Of a stretch of 64,000 nucleotides of DNA, positions 37,325 through 45,424 are shown in pieces (within the stretch, counting starts at the first letter, position 1; the number at the start of each line of letters is the position of its first letter). The stretch is from Verrucomicrobia bacterium SCGC AAA164-M04 (GTDB taxonomy: Bacteria; Verrucomicrobiota; Verrucomicrobiae; Verrucomicrobiales; Akkermansiaceae). The notes beneath the pieces were generated by a model, which was not told the origin of the DNA, did not search any database, and was given only the letters and a program-made list of their open reading frames with translations. The stretch spans positions 20,614-84,613 of the forward strand of contig KB912135.1 in NCBI GenBank assembly GCA_000383735.1, written 5' to 3'. The translations under genes and the position numbers were made by a program.

Positions 37325-38062
37325 ATGAATGGACCGAAAACTGCTCTGATTACCGGAGCCAATGGAGGGATTGGATCAGCTCTGGCTCGTAAGCTTCACT
37401 CGGCTGGGACCCGACTTGTCTTGGCAGGAAGAAACGAGGTCGCGCTCAAAGAACTCTCGGCTGAATTGGGGGTCAAATTCCTGCTCTGTGATTTTACTCA
37501 GCCTGATGAGGTCGCCTCCTGTATTACCTTAGCGATCGAAGAACTCGGCGAAATTGAAGCGGTCGCTCATTGTATTGGTTCAATCCTCCTTAAACCGGCG
37601 CATCTAACCTCGATCCCCGACTGGCAGTCTGTCATGGATACAAATCTCAACTCAGCCTTCTACCTCCTCCACAACTTAGGCAGACCCATGAGTAAATCCG
37701 GCGGCTCCATTGCCTTTGTCACCTCAGCCGCAGCGGAAAAGGGTCTCTCCAATCATGAAGCAATCGCATCAGCCAAAGCTGGGCTTGCAGGGCTCACCCG
37801 ATCGGCTGCCGCGACCTACGCGAGAAACCAGCTAAGGGTTAACTGCGTCGCCCCGGGACTTACAGACACTCCGCTTGCAGCCCCGATTACCAATAATGAA
37901 TCGGCACGAAAATTCTCTGAAGCCATGCACCCACTTGGCAGGCTTGGAACTCCCAATGAAATTGCCAACGCCCTCTTCTTTCTCCTTTCACCAGACAACA
38001 CTTGGATTACTGGGCAATCGCTTTCGGTGGACGGCGGACTCTCTTCCCTACAGACCAAGTAG
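37325..38062 (+). CDS. short-chain dehydrogenase/reductase family protein lacking the catalytic Tyr
   Basis: The 245-residue protein has the SDR Rossmann motif TGANGGIGSALA near residue 9, and a FabG-like C-terminus with VNCVAPGLTDTPLA and SVDGGLSS. At the active site, the serine region (FVTSAAAEKGL) is followed by NHEAIASAKAGL; the lysine is present, but the position four residues before it, normally Tyr, is Ile. A subset of SDR homologues has this NHEAIAxAK pattern, so this may be a natural subfamily and not a mutation. It may still act on a ketone or aldehyde or have lost activity. NADP(H) or NAD(H) use not determinable. Confidence 0.85.
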   Translation: MNGPKTALITGANGGIGSALARKLHSAGTRLVLAGRNEVALKELSAELGVKFLLCDFTQPDEVASCITLAIEELGEIEAVAHCIGSILLKPAHLTSIPDWQSVMDTNLNSAFYLLHNLGRPMSKSGGSIAFVTSAAAEKGLSNHEAIASAKAGLAGLTRSAAATYARNQLRVNCVAPGLTDTPLAAPITNNESARKFSEAMHPLGRLGTPNEIANALFFLLSPDNTWITGQSLSVDGGLSSLQTK

Positions 38063-38075
38063 TCGCCTACCAAGG

Positions 38076-38921
38076 CTATCCGCCGTGCCAATGGAGTTTC
38101 TTTCGAAGGGTCTCATAAAAAGAGTGTCCAGGGAGCCGCACCAATCTAAGGTTTGCGTCGTGGCGAGTGACTCTGACAACACTGTTTTTTTCAATTCGGA
38201 GAATGTCCCGGCCATCAACTGAAAAAAGAATCGGTTCCTCTCCATCACCAGCCGGTGAAAGCTCAATCACAGATTTTTCACCGACCACTAACGAGCGGTT
38301 ACTCATACTGTGAGGGCAGATTGGGGTGATGACAAAGACTCCCGCGTGAGGACCAAGCAGAGGCCCCCCTGCCGACATTGAGTAGGCAGTCGAACCTGTC
38401 GGTGTCGCCACGATCAATCCATCAGCTCGATAATGATTTAATAGCTCCCCATCCACCCTTGCTTCGAGCGAAACCAAGCGACCAGTCTCTCCCCTCATCA
38501 ACACCGCTTCGTTGAGAGCTAAAAATTGGTGTAACTCACCACCTTCCTCAGTCATCTCCACCTTTAGCATACTTCGTTCAACGATATTCATCTCTTCGTT
38601 AGCCAAATGATCGCCTAGCAAATCAATTTCCTCATCGGTGCAAGCTGTCAGAAAGCCAAGCGTCCCAATATTCACCCCCGCAATCGGAATCGGCCTAGGT
38701 CCTAAACGATGGAGGGTCTTAAGTAAGGTTCCATCCCCTCCAAGCGAAATGACAAGGTCAGCTCCATCGGCAAAGTCCAACTTGCCTACCTCCTGAATCA
38801 AGCGTGCTGTTTCTTCTTCAAGAACGACCTCGATGCCACGCTCTAAAAGACATTTTCGAACATTTCGCACCGCCATCGGAGCATCTGTCTTTCGGGGATG
38901 AGCAACGATAGCGACTTTCAC
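38076..38921 (-). CDS. nadK: NAD kinase
   Basis: Phosphorylates NAD to NADP. The 281-residue product has VISLGGDGTLLKTLH (GGDG catalytic motif near residue 63), GVNIGTLGFLTA, LALNEAVLMRGE and the C-terminal DGLIVATPTGSTAYSMSAGG near 175. Length is normal. It is convergent with the SDR gene and divergent from the ThiF/MoeB gene. No oddities. Confidence 0.96.
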   Translation of the reverse strand: MKVAIVAHPRKTDAPMAVRNVRKCLLERGIEVVLEEETARLIQEVGKLDFADGADLVISLGGDGTLLKTLHRLGPRPIPIAGVNIGTLGFLTACTDEEIDLLGDHLANEEMNIVERSMLKVEMTEEGGELHQFLALNEAVLMRGETGRLVSLEARVDGELLNHYRADGLIVATPTGSTAYSMSAGGPLLGPHAGVFVITPICPHSMSNRSLVVGEKSVIELSPAGDGEEPILFSVDGRDILRIEKNSVVRVTRHDANLRLVRLPGHSFYETLRKKLHWHGG

Positions 38922-38998
38922 GCCGCAACCCTAGCACTCACGCTGAACTCAGGCAATCGTTCCTTGCCTGACAAGAATTAACGCGACATCGTTGACCC

Positions 38999-40093
38999 AT
39001 GCCATTGACACCGCAAGAAGCCGACCGCTACCAGCGACAAACTATGCTCAACGAGCTCGGCGAAGCGGGACAAGAACGTCTCAGGAATTCTTCGATTCTC
39101 TGCATCGGGAGCGGCGGATTGGGCTCACCAGCCCTTCTTTATCTCGCTGCCGCCGGCATTGGAAGAATTGGCATCATTGATCCTGACTCGGTCGACCTGT
39201 CTAACCTGCACCGCCAAATCCTCCACGACACCGATCGCGTTGGCACCTCCAAAATGGAGAGCGCTAAGGCGAGGCTCCACCAAGTTAACCCACATGTTGA
39301 GATTATCCTTCATGAAGGTCGCTTCGAGCCAGACAATTGCCTTGATCTACTGAGGCCTTACGACGCTGTTCTCGATGGCTCCGACAACTTCCCGACTCGC
39401 TTCGCCGCAAATGACGCCGCATTTTTCCTCAAGAAACCTCTCATACATGGAGCCATCTTCCAATTTGAAGGACAAGTCACAGTCTTCGCACCCCATCTCG
39501 GCGGACCCTGCTACCGTTGTCTCTTGCCAGAGTCTCCACCCGAGGGAGCAGTCCCAACATGAAGCGAAGCAGGTGTCCTGGGCGTGCTCCCCGGAATTAT
39601 TGGAAGCCTCCAAGCCATGGAAGCAATCAAACTTCTCGCAAATCTCGGGCATCCCCCGCTTGGCAGACTGATTCACTATCGTGCCCTTTCCACCTTATTC
39701 CGGGAAATTAAAATCAAACCTGATCCAGACTGCCCACTTTGCGGGGACAACCCTACTATTACCGAACCCTTCACTGACAAAAAAGAAATGACAGAGCTTC
39801 TCGAAATCACGACTCTCGAACTGCGCAAAATTCTTACCGATGGCTTCGAAGACATCTTACTCGACGTTCGCGAACAGGATGAATACATGATGGCGCATAT
39901 CGAAGGATCCGAACTCCTGCCGCTTTCAGGCTGGCCCAGCTCTGCCGTCAACCTTCCCAAGGACGCAAAGTATTACGTCCACTGCGCAGCCGGCATGCGG
40001 AGCGCTAGGGCAGGAACCTGGATGCTTCAAAATGGTTTCACAGACGTCACTAATGTCGCAGGCGGCATGAAACAATGGCTTCAAGAAGAATAA
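38999..40093 (+). CDS. ThiF/MoeB-type E1 with rhodanese domain; in-frame TGA at conserved Cys, candidate selenoprotein
   Basis: One frame runs 38999-40093 apart from a single TGA at 39560-39562 (residue 188 of 364). Upstream are the adenylation loop GSGGLGSPALLYLAAAGIG, DPDSVDLSNLHRQILH, DGSDNFPTRF and the zinc pair CYRC. Directly after the TGA the frame continues SEAGVLGVLPGIIGSLQA, then CPLC (second zinc pair) and a rhodanese domain with the active loop CAAGMRSA. Family members carry a conserved reactive Cys (PxC[AS]EAGVLG) exactly where TGA stands. The enzyme activates ThiS- or MoaD-type carriers; the rhodanese domain supplies sulfur. I infer selenocysteine; nonsense mutation is the alternative. 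Confidence 0.8.
39576..39595 (+). promoter_or_regulatory. candidate bacterial SECIS hairpin
   Basis: CCTGGG (39577-39582) pairs with CCCCGG (39589-39594), with one U-C mismatch; a U-A pair extends the stem to 39576 and 39595. The six-base apical loop is CGUGCU, with G at its second position. It begins 20 bases after the TGA at 39560-39562. Bacterial SECIS elements are expected to lie just downstream of the UGA, with the loop about 16-37 bases away and a G among the first two loop bases. The match is by eye; no folding was run. Confidence 0.55.
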
Positions 40094-40290
40094 GCATCGT
40101 AGATTTCCTACTCTGCTAACTATAAAAAGCTCCGCCGAATCTTCGAGATCAGCTCAAACCCATATATATCTAGACACTGAAGAGTGTTTATGAGCTATCA
40201 GTTTGCACAATAAACTTTCAAGACCTCTCCGTAGCTTTAGGAACGCTAAAAAATTTTCTATCGAATAATCATCGAATCGAATCACCTCTT

Positions 40291-40857
40291 TTAAGAAGAG
40301 GCGACAAATTTAATGACTCGAGTTTTAGCGATATCATCATGAAGGCAATTTCGGTTCTGACGGAAAATGAGAAGCGTGCCAATTAAAGAAACCAGAGGCC
40401 CGAATACAGGCACGTTTGCAATTAAGTTGATAATTCCATAACGCTTAAAAGCAATCGTCTGAACACTCGCCTGAGATCCATCGAGATTGACGACCTGAGT
40501 CTTCATCACTTTTTTGCCAATACTCTGACCAGTAGAAGCCCAAAACGCCCACTGGATGCCAATGTAAGCAGCAATCCCAATGACGGCCAAGAGAAGTGTT
40601 TCGCCAAGCCCGTAAACCGAAGCGCCGCCTAAAAAGACATCTGAGAGCTTTTCAACAGCGACGAACTTAGGAGGTGAAATCAAAGCGTAGGCAACTCCAA
40701 TTCCTAAGCTTAGCGGAATCATGATAAGAACATCAATTATCTTGCCCAATAATCGTTGACCCAAACTTGCATAATTATGCAATCCTGGAACAGCTGACTG
40801 AATAGGAGGTGCCTCAACTTGATTAACGGGAGGGCTGTATGGATTTTCTTCTGACAT
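40291..40857 (-). CDS. RDD family membrane protein
   Basis: The frame extends to 40917, but MSEENPYSPPVNQ at 40857 is the likely start, giving 188 residues. The N-terminal NPYSPP segment is a short proline-rich head often seen in such proteins. After GQRLLGKIIDVLIMI (the RDD motif region with R and D, near residue 38), three hydrophobic spans follow, with SIGKKVMKTQVVNLDGSQ in the loop between the second and third. RDD proteins are mostly uncharacterised, some being Na+/H+ antiporters. Single gene, divergent from tgt. Confidence 0.85.
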   Translation of the reverse strand: MSEENPYSPPVNQVEAPPIQSAVPGLHNYASLGQRLLGKIIDVLIMIPLSLGIGVAYALISPPKFVAVEKLSDVFLGGASVYGLGETLLLAVIGIAAYIGIQWAFWASTGQSIGKKVMKTQVVNLDGSQASVQTIAFKRYGIINLIANVPVFGPLVSLIGTLLIFRQNRNCLHDDIAKTRVIKFVASS

Positions 40858-40986
40858 AGCGGAAGATTTAATAGTTATTGCTCTCACCTCACAAGATGAA
40901 ACTTCTAAAGTGACCATTAGTTCTTAGCAGCCATAGTAAATTCAGTGTTCATTTGGCTACACCTGAGTTAACACCCGCTTGTCTCC

Positions 40987-42114
40987 ATGTTCGAACTCCT
41001 TCAGACAGACCCTGATTGCAAGGCCCGCCGCGGCCGCCTCACCACTCCACACGGAGTCATTGAGACCCCGATTTTCATGCCTGTGGGCACCCAAGGATCG
41101 GTCAAAACCCTCCACCCAGAAGAGCTCCACCTCATGGAGGCCCAGATCATTCTCGGCAACACCTACCACCTCTGGCTACGTCCCGGGACCGACGTCATTG
41201 GCAAACTAGGTGGGCTCCACTCATTCACAACTTGGGACGGCCCCATGCTCACCGATTCAGGCGGCTTCCAAGTTTGGTCGCTTTCTAAGATTCGCAAGAT
41301 TACGGAAGAAGGCGTGCAATTCCAGAGCCATCTTGATGGAACCCGCATGATGCTCAGCCCTGAAAAGAGCATGGAAATTCAGGCAACCTTCGGTTCGGAT
41401 ATCGCAATGCTCTTCGACGAATGCCCGCCCTACCCGTGCGAACGAAAATACGCTGAAGAATCAACCGCTCTCACCACCCGCTGGGGAAAGCGCTGCAAGG
41501 AGTGGGTCGAAAGCAACAGACCCACCAGCGGAAACGGTCGGCAACTTCATTTCGGAATCGTCCAAGGCTCAGTTTATCAAGATCTTCGCGAAGAATCCGC
41601 ACGCGCACTCGTAGACCTGGATCTCGACGGTTACGCCATCGGCGGAGTGTCAGTTGGCGAACCGGAGGAAGAAATGTTTGCTGCCATCCAAAATGCTGAA
41701 CCATTCCTCCCCGACAATAAACCGCGCTATGCCATGGGACTAGGAACTCCAACCCAACTTTTAGAAATGATCGGCCAAGGTGTCGATATGTTCGATTGTG
41801 TTCACCCCACCCGCTGCGCGCGCCACGGACAGGCCTTTACCCCCGACGGTCCTATTCATATTAAGAACAAGGCCTTCGAGTTCGATTCAGCGCCGCTCAC
41901 CGCCGAAGCTCACCCGCATGTTGCTCGCTTTTCGCGTGCCTTTTTGCGCCACAGCTTCCGGGCCGGCGAAATTATCGCCCAGCGCGTCCTATCCTTTCAT
42001 AACCTCCACTTTTACCTCCAGCTCATGGAAAACTCCCGCCTAGCAATCTCAGAAGGGCGTTTCCGGGAATTCCAGCGAGAATTTGTTGCCCGCTACACTG
42101 CGGGGGCCAAATAA
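40987..42114 (+). CDS. tgt: tRNA-guanine transglycosylase, zinc ligands substituted
   Basis: Tgt exchanges guanine 34 of certain tRNAs for preQ1 in queuosine synthesis. The 375-residue TIM barrel has NTYHLWLRPG, DSGGFQVWSLS with the catalytic-side Asp, GGVSVGEP and MFDCVHPTR with the nucleophile Asp. Near residue 310 the family normally has a CxCxxC zinc site before FSRAYLRH; here the stretch reads PLTAEAHPHVARFSRAFLRH and no Cys is left, though the later His in FHNLHFY is kept. The rest of the fold looks intact, so it may function without zinc. queD lies 17 kb away. Confidence 0.93.
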   Translation: MFELLQTDPDCKARRGRLTTPHGVIETPIFMPVGTQGSVKTLHPEELHLMEAQIILGNTYHLWLRPGTDVIGKLGGLHSFTTWDGPMLTDSGGFQVWSLSKIRKITEEGVQFQSHLDGTRMMLSPEKSMEIQATFGSDIAMLFDECPPYPCERKYAEESTALTTRWGKRCKEWVESNRPTSGNGRQLHFGIVQGSVYQDLREESARALVDLDLDGYAIGGVSVGEPEEEMFAAIQNAEPFLPDNKPRYAMGLGTPTQLLEMIGQGVDMFDCVHPTRCARHGQAFTPDGPIHIKNKAFEFDSAPLTAEAHPHVARFSRAFLRHSFRAGEIIAQRVLSFHNLHFYLQLMENSRLAISEGRFREFQREFVARYTAGAK

Positions 42115-42235
42115 CCCTCTTTCCCCGAAATCAAGCGGTTTAGAGTTGCTTTCCTTCGCTGATCCTAGTTTTTTGCTCTCCCGCAGCGACCTTCGCAATT
42201 AGCAGAAATTTCCAAACAAACTACCCTTTCTTAAA

Positions 42236-42592
42236 ATGACGACAGCATTATCGATTCTTGCACAGCAACAGGGCGGCCTGCTTGGCAACCCCATGGTCAT
42301 GATCATTCTCATGATCGTAATGTTTTATTTTCTGCTGATTCGGCCCCAGAAAAAACAGCGTAAGGAACAAGAAGCCCGAGTCGCCGCGCTCAAGAAGGGT
42401 GATAAGGTTGTGACGATCGGTGGAATGCACGGGAAGGTACACCAAGTTTCAAAAGAGACCGTTACCATTAAAATATCCGAAGGTGTTCTCGTCCCATTCA
42501 ATAAGGTGGCTATTGCAAGTGTTGATACACAATTCAGCAAAAGCGAAGGCAATATCGAAGAGAAAGCTCCCGAAGAAGCTCCCAAAAGCTAG
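42236..42592 (+). CDS. yajC: preprotein translocase subunit YajC
   Basis: A 118-residue accessory subunit of the SecDF-YajC complex. It has one N-terminal membrane span (GNPMVMIILMIVMFYFLLI), the conserved RPQKKQRKEQEARVAALKKGD motif region just after it, and GGMHGKVHQV with the C-terminal beta domain. A 30-residue acidic tail follows (EEKAPEEAPKS). It lies 100 bases upstream of secDF, the usual partner and order. Confidence 0.95.
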   Translation: MTTALSILAQQQGGLLGNPMVMIILMIVMFYFLLIRPQKKQRKEQEARVAALKKGDKVVTIGGMHGKVHQVSKETVTIKISEGVLVPFNKVAIASVDTQFSKSEGNIEEKAPEEAPKS

Positions 42593-42692
42593 TCACCCTT
42601 CGATCAAGCCATTCTCATAATTTTAAACTCTTTACCGCTAACCTAAACAGGTGCCGCAAGAGTATTTTTTCAGATTCTAAAGTCAGTAATTC

Positions 42693-45323
42693 ATGGACCT
42701 CCAAGACAACCCTCTCATCGTCGTCAGCGCTGGTATCGCTATCGTCGCACTCATTTTCTGGTATGTCGCTACCGAGATTGATCGCCGCAAGCGTAACGTA
42801 GGCACAATCGCCATCGGAATCGTCGTCGCTCTTTGCTTGGTGGCTGTTCTTCCGGTGAAGGAAAAACTCAAAGGAGGAATCGATCTTGTTGGCGGATCTT
42901 CCTTCATCGTCGAAATCCAGCCAGGAAAAGATGAAGAAGGGAACCCCCTGCCCGTCAACGAGGGTGCGATTGAAGATGCCAAAGCAACTCTTTCCAAACG
43001 ACTCTCCAAAAGCGGCCTGAGCGACAACCTCATGCAGCCTCTTGGTGAGAATCGCCTCATCATTGAGATGCCGGGAGTCGGTCCCGAACGACGCGACGAA
43101 ATCCGCGAGACAATCCAAAGGACGGCCCGCCTCCTCCTCAAGAAAGTTCATCCCAACAGCAATCAAATTATTGCTCAAATCGAAGCAGGCACGAAAACCT
43201 TAGAGCCCGGCTATCAGGTTTTTCCAATTCGTCGCACTGACCCTGAGACTGGAAAAGTAATCGGCATGGATAAAATCCTTCTGAGCAGGAGGACCATTGT
43301 TGGTGGAGATAAAGTCGATCTTGCCCGCCCCGGCGATGGTCTTGGTGTCATTAATGTCTTGCTGAGTAAGGAAGGTGGTAAACGCCTCACCAATGCCACC
43401 AAGACAATGACAATCGGCAGTGACCGGATGGCTGTCGTCCTCGATGATGAAGTTCTCATCGCGCCTACCGTCAACGCCACTCTCGGACGCAACTTTATTG
43501 TGGAAGGCCTAGACGGACGTGAGGAAGTTCGCACGGTTTCGAATGCTCTCAACAACCCCCTGAAATATCCACTCAACATCCTTTCCGAGCGCAATGTCAC
43601 TGCTCGCTATGGTGAGGAAGTCGTGCGCCAAGGTGTGACCGCCGCCATCGCCGGACTGGCTCTTACCCTTCTTTTCGTCCTAATCTACTATCGCTTTGCA
43701 GGTTTCATCGCTCTCATCGGATTATCGGTGAACATGCTCATCCTTTTTGGGGCCATGGCGATGTTTGGAGCCACCTTCACCCTCCCAGGGATAGCCGGAA
43801 TCATCCTCACAATTGGTGTTGCAGTTGATGCTAATGTTCTCATTTACGAACGCTTGCGGGAGGAAATCGCTGGAGGGAAATCTCTTATCAATGCGATCCG
43901 CGCAGCCTACGAAAAGGCCTTTAGTGCAATTTTTGATGCTAACATCACAACCCTTCTTACTGCGATCATTCTTCTTTGGCGGGCCTCTGATCAAATGAAG
44001 GGCTTTGCGATCACCCTAACGATCGGAATTCTCTCCTCAATGTTTGCAGCCCTTCTTGTGACTCGTGTCTTCTTCTTCTGGGGAAGTGACACCAGGGCTC
44101 TCAAAAAGCTCAGTTTCATGAATCTGATTCCGGCTAAAACAATTAAGTTCATGGAAATGCGGAAGCCAGCCTTCATGCTCTCCTCCATCCTCTTGATAGG
44201 ATCGCTCGTAGTCATGGGAACTAAGCGGGAATCGTCACTTGGTATTGACTTTCTCGGTGGAAGTATCGTGAACATCCAACTTAAGGAGGGACAGGAATTA
44301 AGCGAAGCCACCGTCAAGAAAGCCATTAGTGATCTGACTCTTGAAAAAAAACCTACAATTCAGCTCGAGCAACCTGTTGGGGCCGAAGGCGACCTCATCT
44401 CAATCAAGTACGCGAGCAACGATCTTGAAAAGATTGAAAAAAGATTGCGCTCAGACATCGGAATCCTCGGTGAGGGCCAAAGCATCGTGAACGTCCAACT
44501 TAAGGAGGGGCAGGAATTAAGCGAAGCCACCGTCAAGAAAGCCATTAGCGATCTGACTCTTGAAAAAAATCCTACAATTCAGCTCGAGCAACCTGTTGGG
44601 GCCGAAGGCGATCTCATCTCAATCAAGTGCGCGACCAACGATCTTGAAAAGATTGAAAAAAGATTGCGCTCAGACAGAGGAATCCTCGGTGAGATCAACA
44701 CTGAAAAAAATTACGATATTGCGTTTGATAACGAAACGATTTCAGCCTCCCTTGGTGGCGAGTTTTTAAAGAACTCTTTTTACGCTCTTGGACTTGGTCT
44801 CCTGGCGGTCTTATTCTACATCAGCCTCCGTTTTGAATTTTCATTCGCCGTCGGGGCCTTTGCGGCTCTCTTTCACGATATCTTAATTTGTATCGGAGTT
44901 GTTATTATGTGCGGAACTGAACTCTCATTAATTCACGTCGGAGCGTTCTTAACGATCGCAGGTTACTCCATCAATGACACCATCGTGGTTTTTGACCGGA
45001 TGAGAGAATCACTCCGCTCAAAGCGGGGTGATGTCGCCCAAGTCATGAACTTGGCGATCAACGCAACTCTCTCCCGAACCATTCTGACCTCGGTCACCAC
45101 CTTTGTGGCTGTCCTCGTTCTCTGGATCTTTGGCGGATCGGCTTTGAAAGACTTCTCATTCGCAATCATGATCGGGGTGGTTGTCGGAACCTACTCTTCT
45201 ATCTTCATTGCGGCACCTGTCGTCTATATCTGGAGCAAAAAGGGCAGCAAGCTTCGACAGGAGCTTATCGATGCCTCGCTCGACATGCCGAACGACCTTG
45301 CCGAGCCAGTGCCCAGCAAATAA
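42693..45323 (+). CDS. secDF: SecDF fusion, protein translocase subunit, with duplicated SecF segment
   Basis: An 876-residue fusion of SecD and SecF, which use proton motive force to pull exported proteins across the membrane. The SecD half has an N-terminal span, the periplasmic P1 region, and TM4 motif GVAVDANVLIYERLREE. The SecF half has GIDFLGGS after its first span and GYSINDTIVVFDRMRE in TM4. A segment of 73 residues in the SecF periplasmic domain is present twice in tandem (44265-44474 and 44484-44693). Intact frame throughout. A terminator follows at 45348. Confidence 0.95.
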   Translation: MDLQDNPLIVVSAGIAIVALIFWYVATEIDRRKRNVGTIAIGIVVALCLVAVLPVKEKLKGGIDLVGGSSFIVEIQPGKDEEGNPLPVNEGAIEDAKATLSKRLSKSGLSDNLMQPLGENRLIIEMPGVGPERRDEIRETIQRTARLLLKKVHPNSNQIIAQIEAGTKTLEPGYQVFPIRRTDPETGKVIGMDKILLSRRTIVGGDKVDLARPGDGLGVINVLLSKEGGKRLTNATKTMTIGSDRMAVVLDDEVLIAPTVNATLGRNFIVEGLDGREEVRTVSNALNNPLKYPLNILSERNVTARYGEEVVRQGVTAAIAGLALTLLFVLIYYRFAGFIALIGLSVNMLILFGAMAMFGATFTLPGIAGIILTIGVAVDANVLIYERLREEIAGGKSLINAIRAAYEKAFSAIFDANITTLLTAIILLWRASDQMKGFAITLTIGILSSMFAALLVTRVFFFWGSDTRALKKLSFMNLIPAKTIKFMEMRKPAFMLSSILLIGSLVVMGTKRESSLGIDFLGGSIVNIQLKEGQELSEATVKKAISDLTLEKKPTIQLEQPVGAEGDLISIKYASNDLEKIEKRLRSDIGILGEGQSIVNVQLKEGQELSEATVKKAISDLTLEKNPTIQLEQPVGAEGDLISIKCATNDLEKIEKRLRSDRGILGEINTEKNYDIAFDNETISASLGGEFLKNSFYALGLGLLAVLFYISLRFEFSFAVGAFAALFHDILICIGVVIMCGTELSLIHVGAFLTIAGYSINDTIVVFDRMRESLRSKRGDVAQVMNLAINATLSRTILTSVTTFVAVLVLWIFGGSALKDFSFAIMIGVVVGTYSSIFIAAPVVYIWSKKGSKLRQELIDASLDMPNDLAEPVPSK
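44265..44693 (+). repeat. tandem in-frame duplication inside secF part of secDF
   Basis: Two copies of about 210 bases lie at 44265-44474 and 44484-44693, offset by 219 bases (73 codons). By eye I count about nine differences, so the duplication is recent. Each copy encodes VNIQLKEGQELSEATVKKA-type sequence through LRSDIGILGE. The reading frame is preserved. An assembly artefact is possible. Confidence 0.9.
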
Positions 45324-45347
45324 GGCTGTTTCCACTTTCTAATGAAA

Positions 45348-45380
45348 GCCTGCCCGGAGCTCCCTCCGCGCAGGCCTTTT
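45348..45380 (+). terminator. intrinsic terminator of secDF
   Basis: GCCTGC (45348-45353) pairs with GCAGGC (45370-45375), with an inner CGGAG/CTCCG stem and a CTCC loop, followed by CTTTTC. This is a strong GC-rich Rho-independent terminator about 25 bases after the secDF stop. Confidence 0.85.
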
Positions 45381-45424
45381 CAATCATTGCCAAAAATAGT
45401 TTAAGAAACTAAACCTTCCACCCT

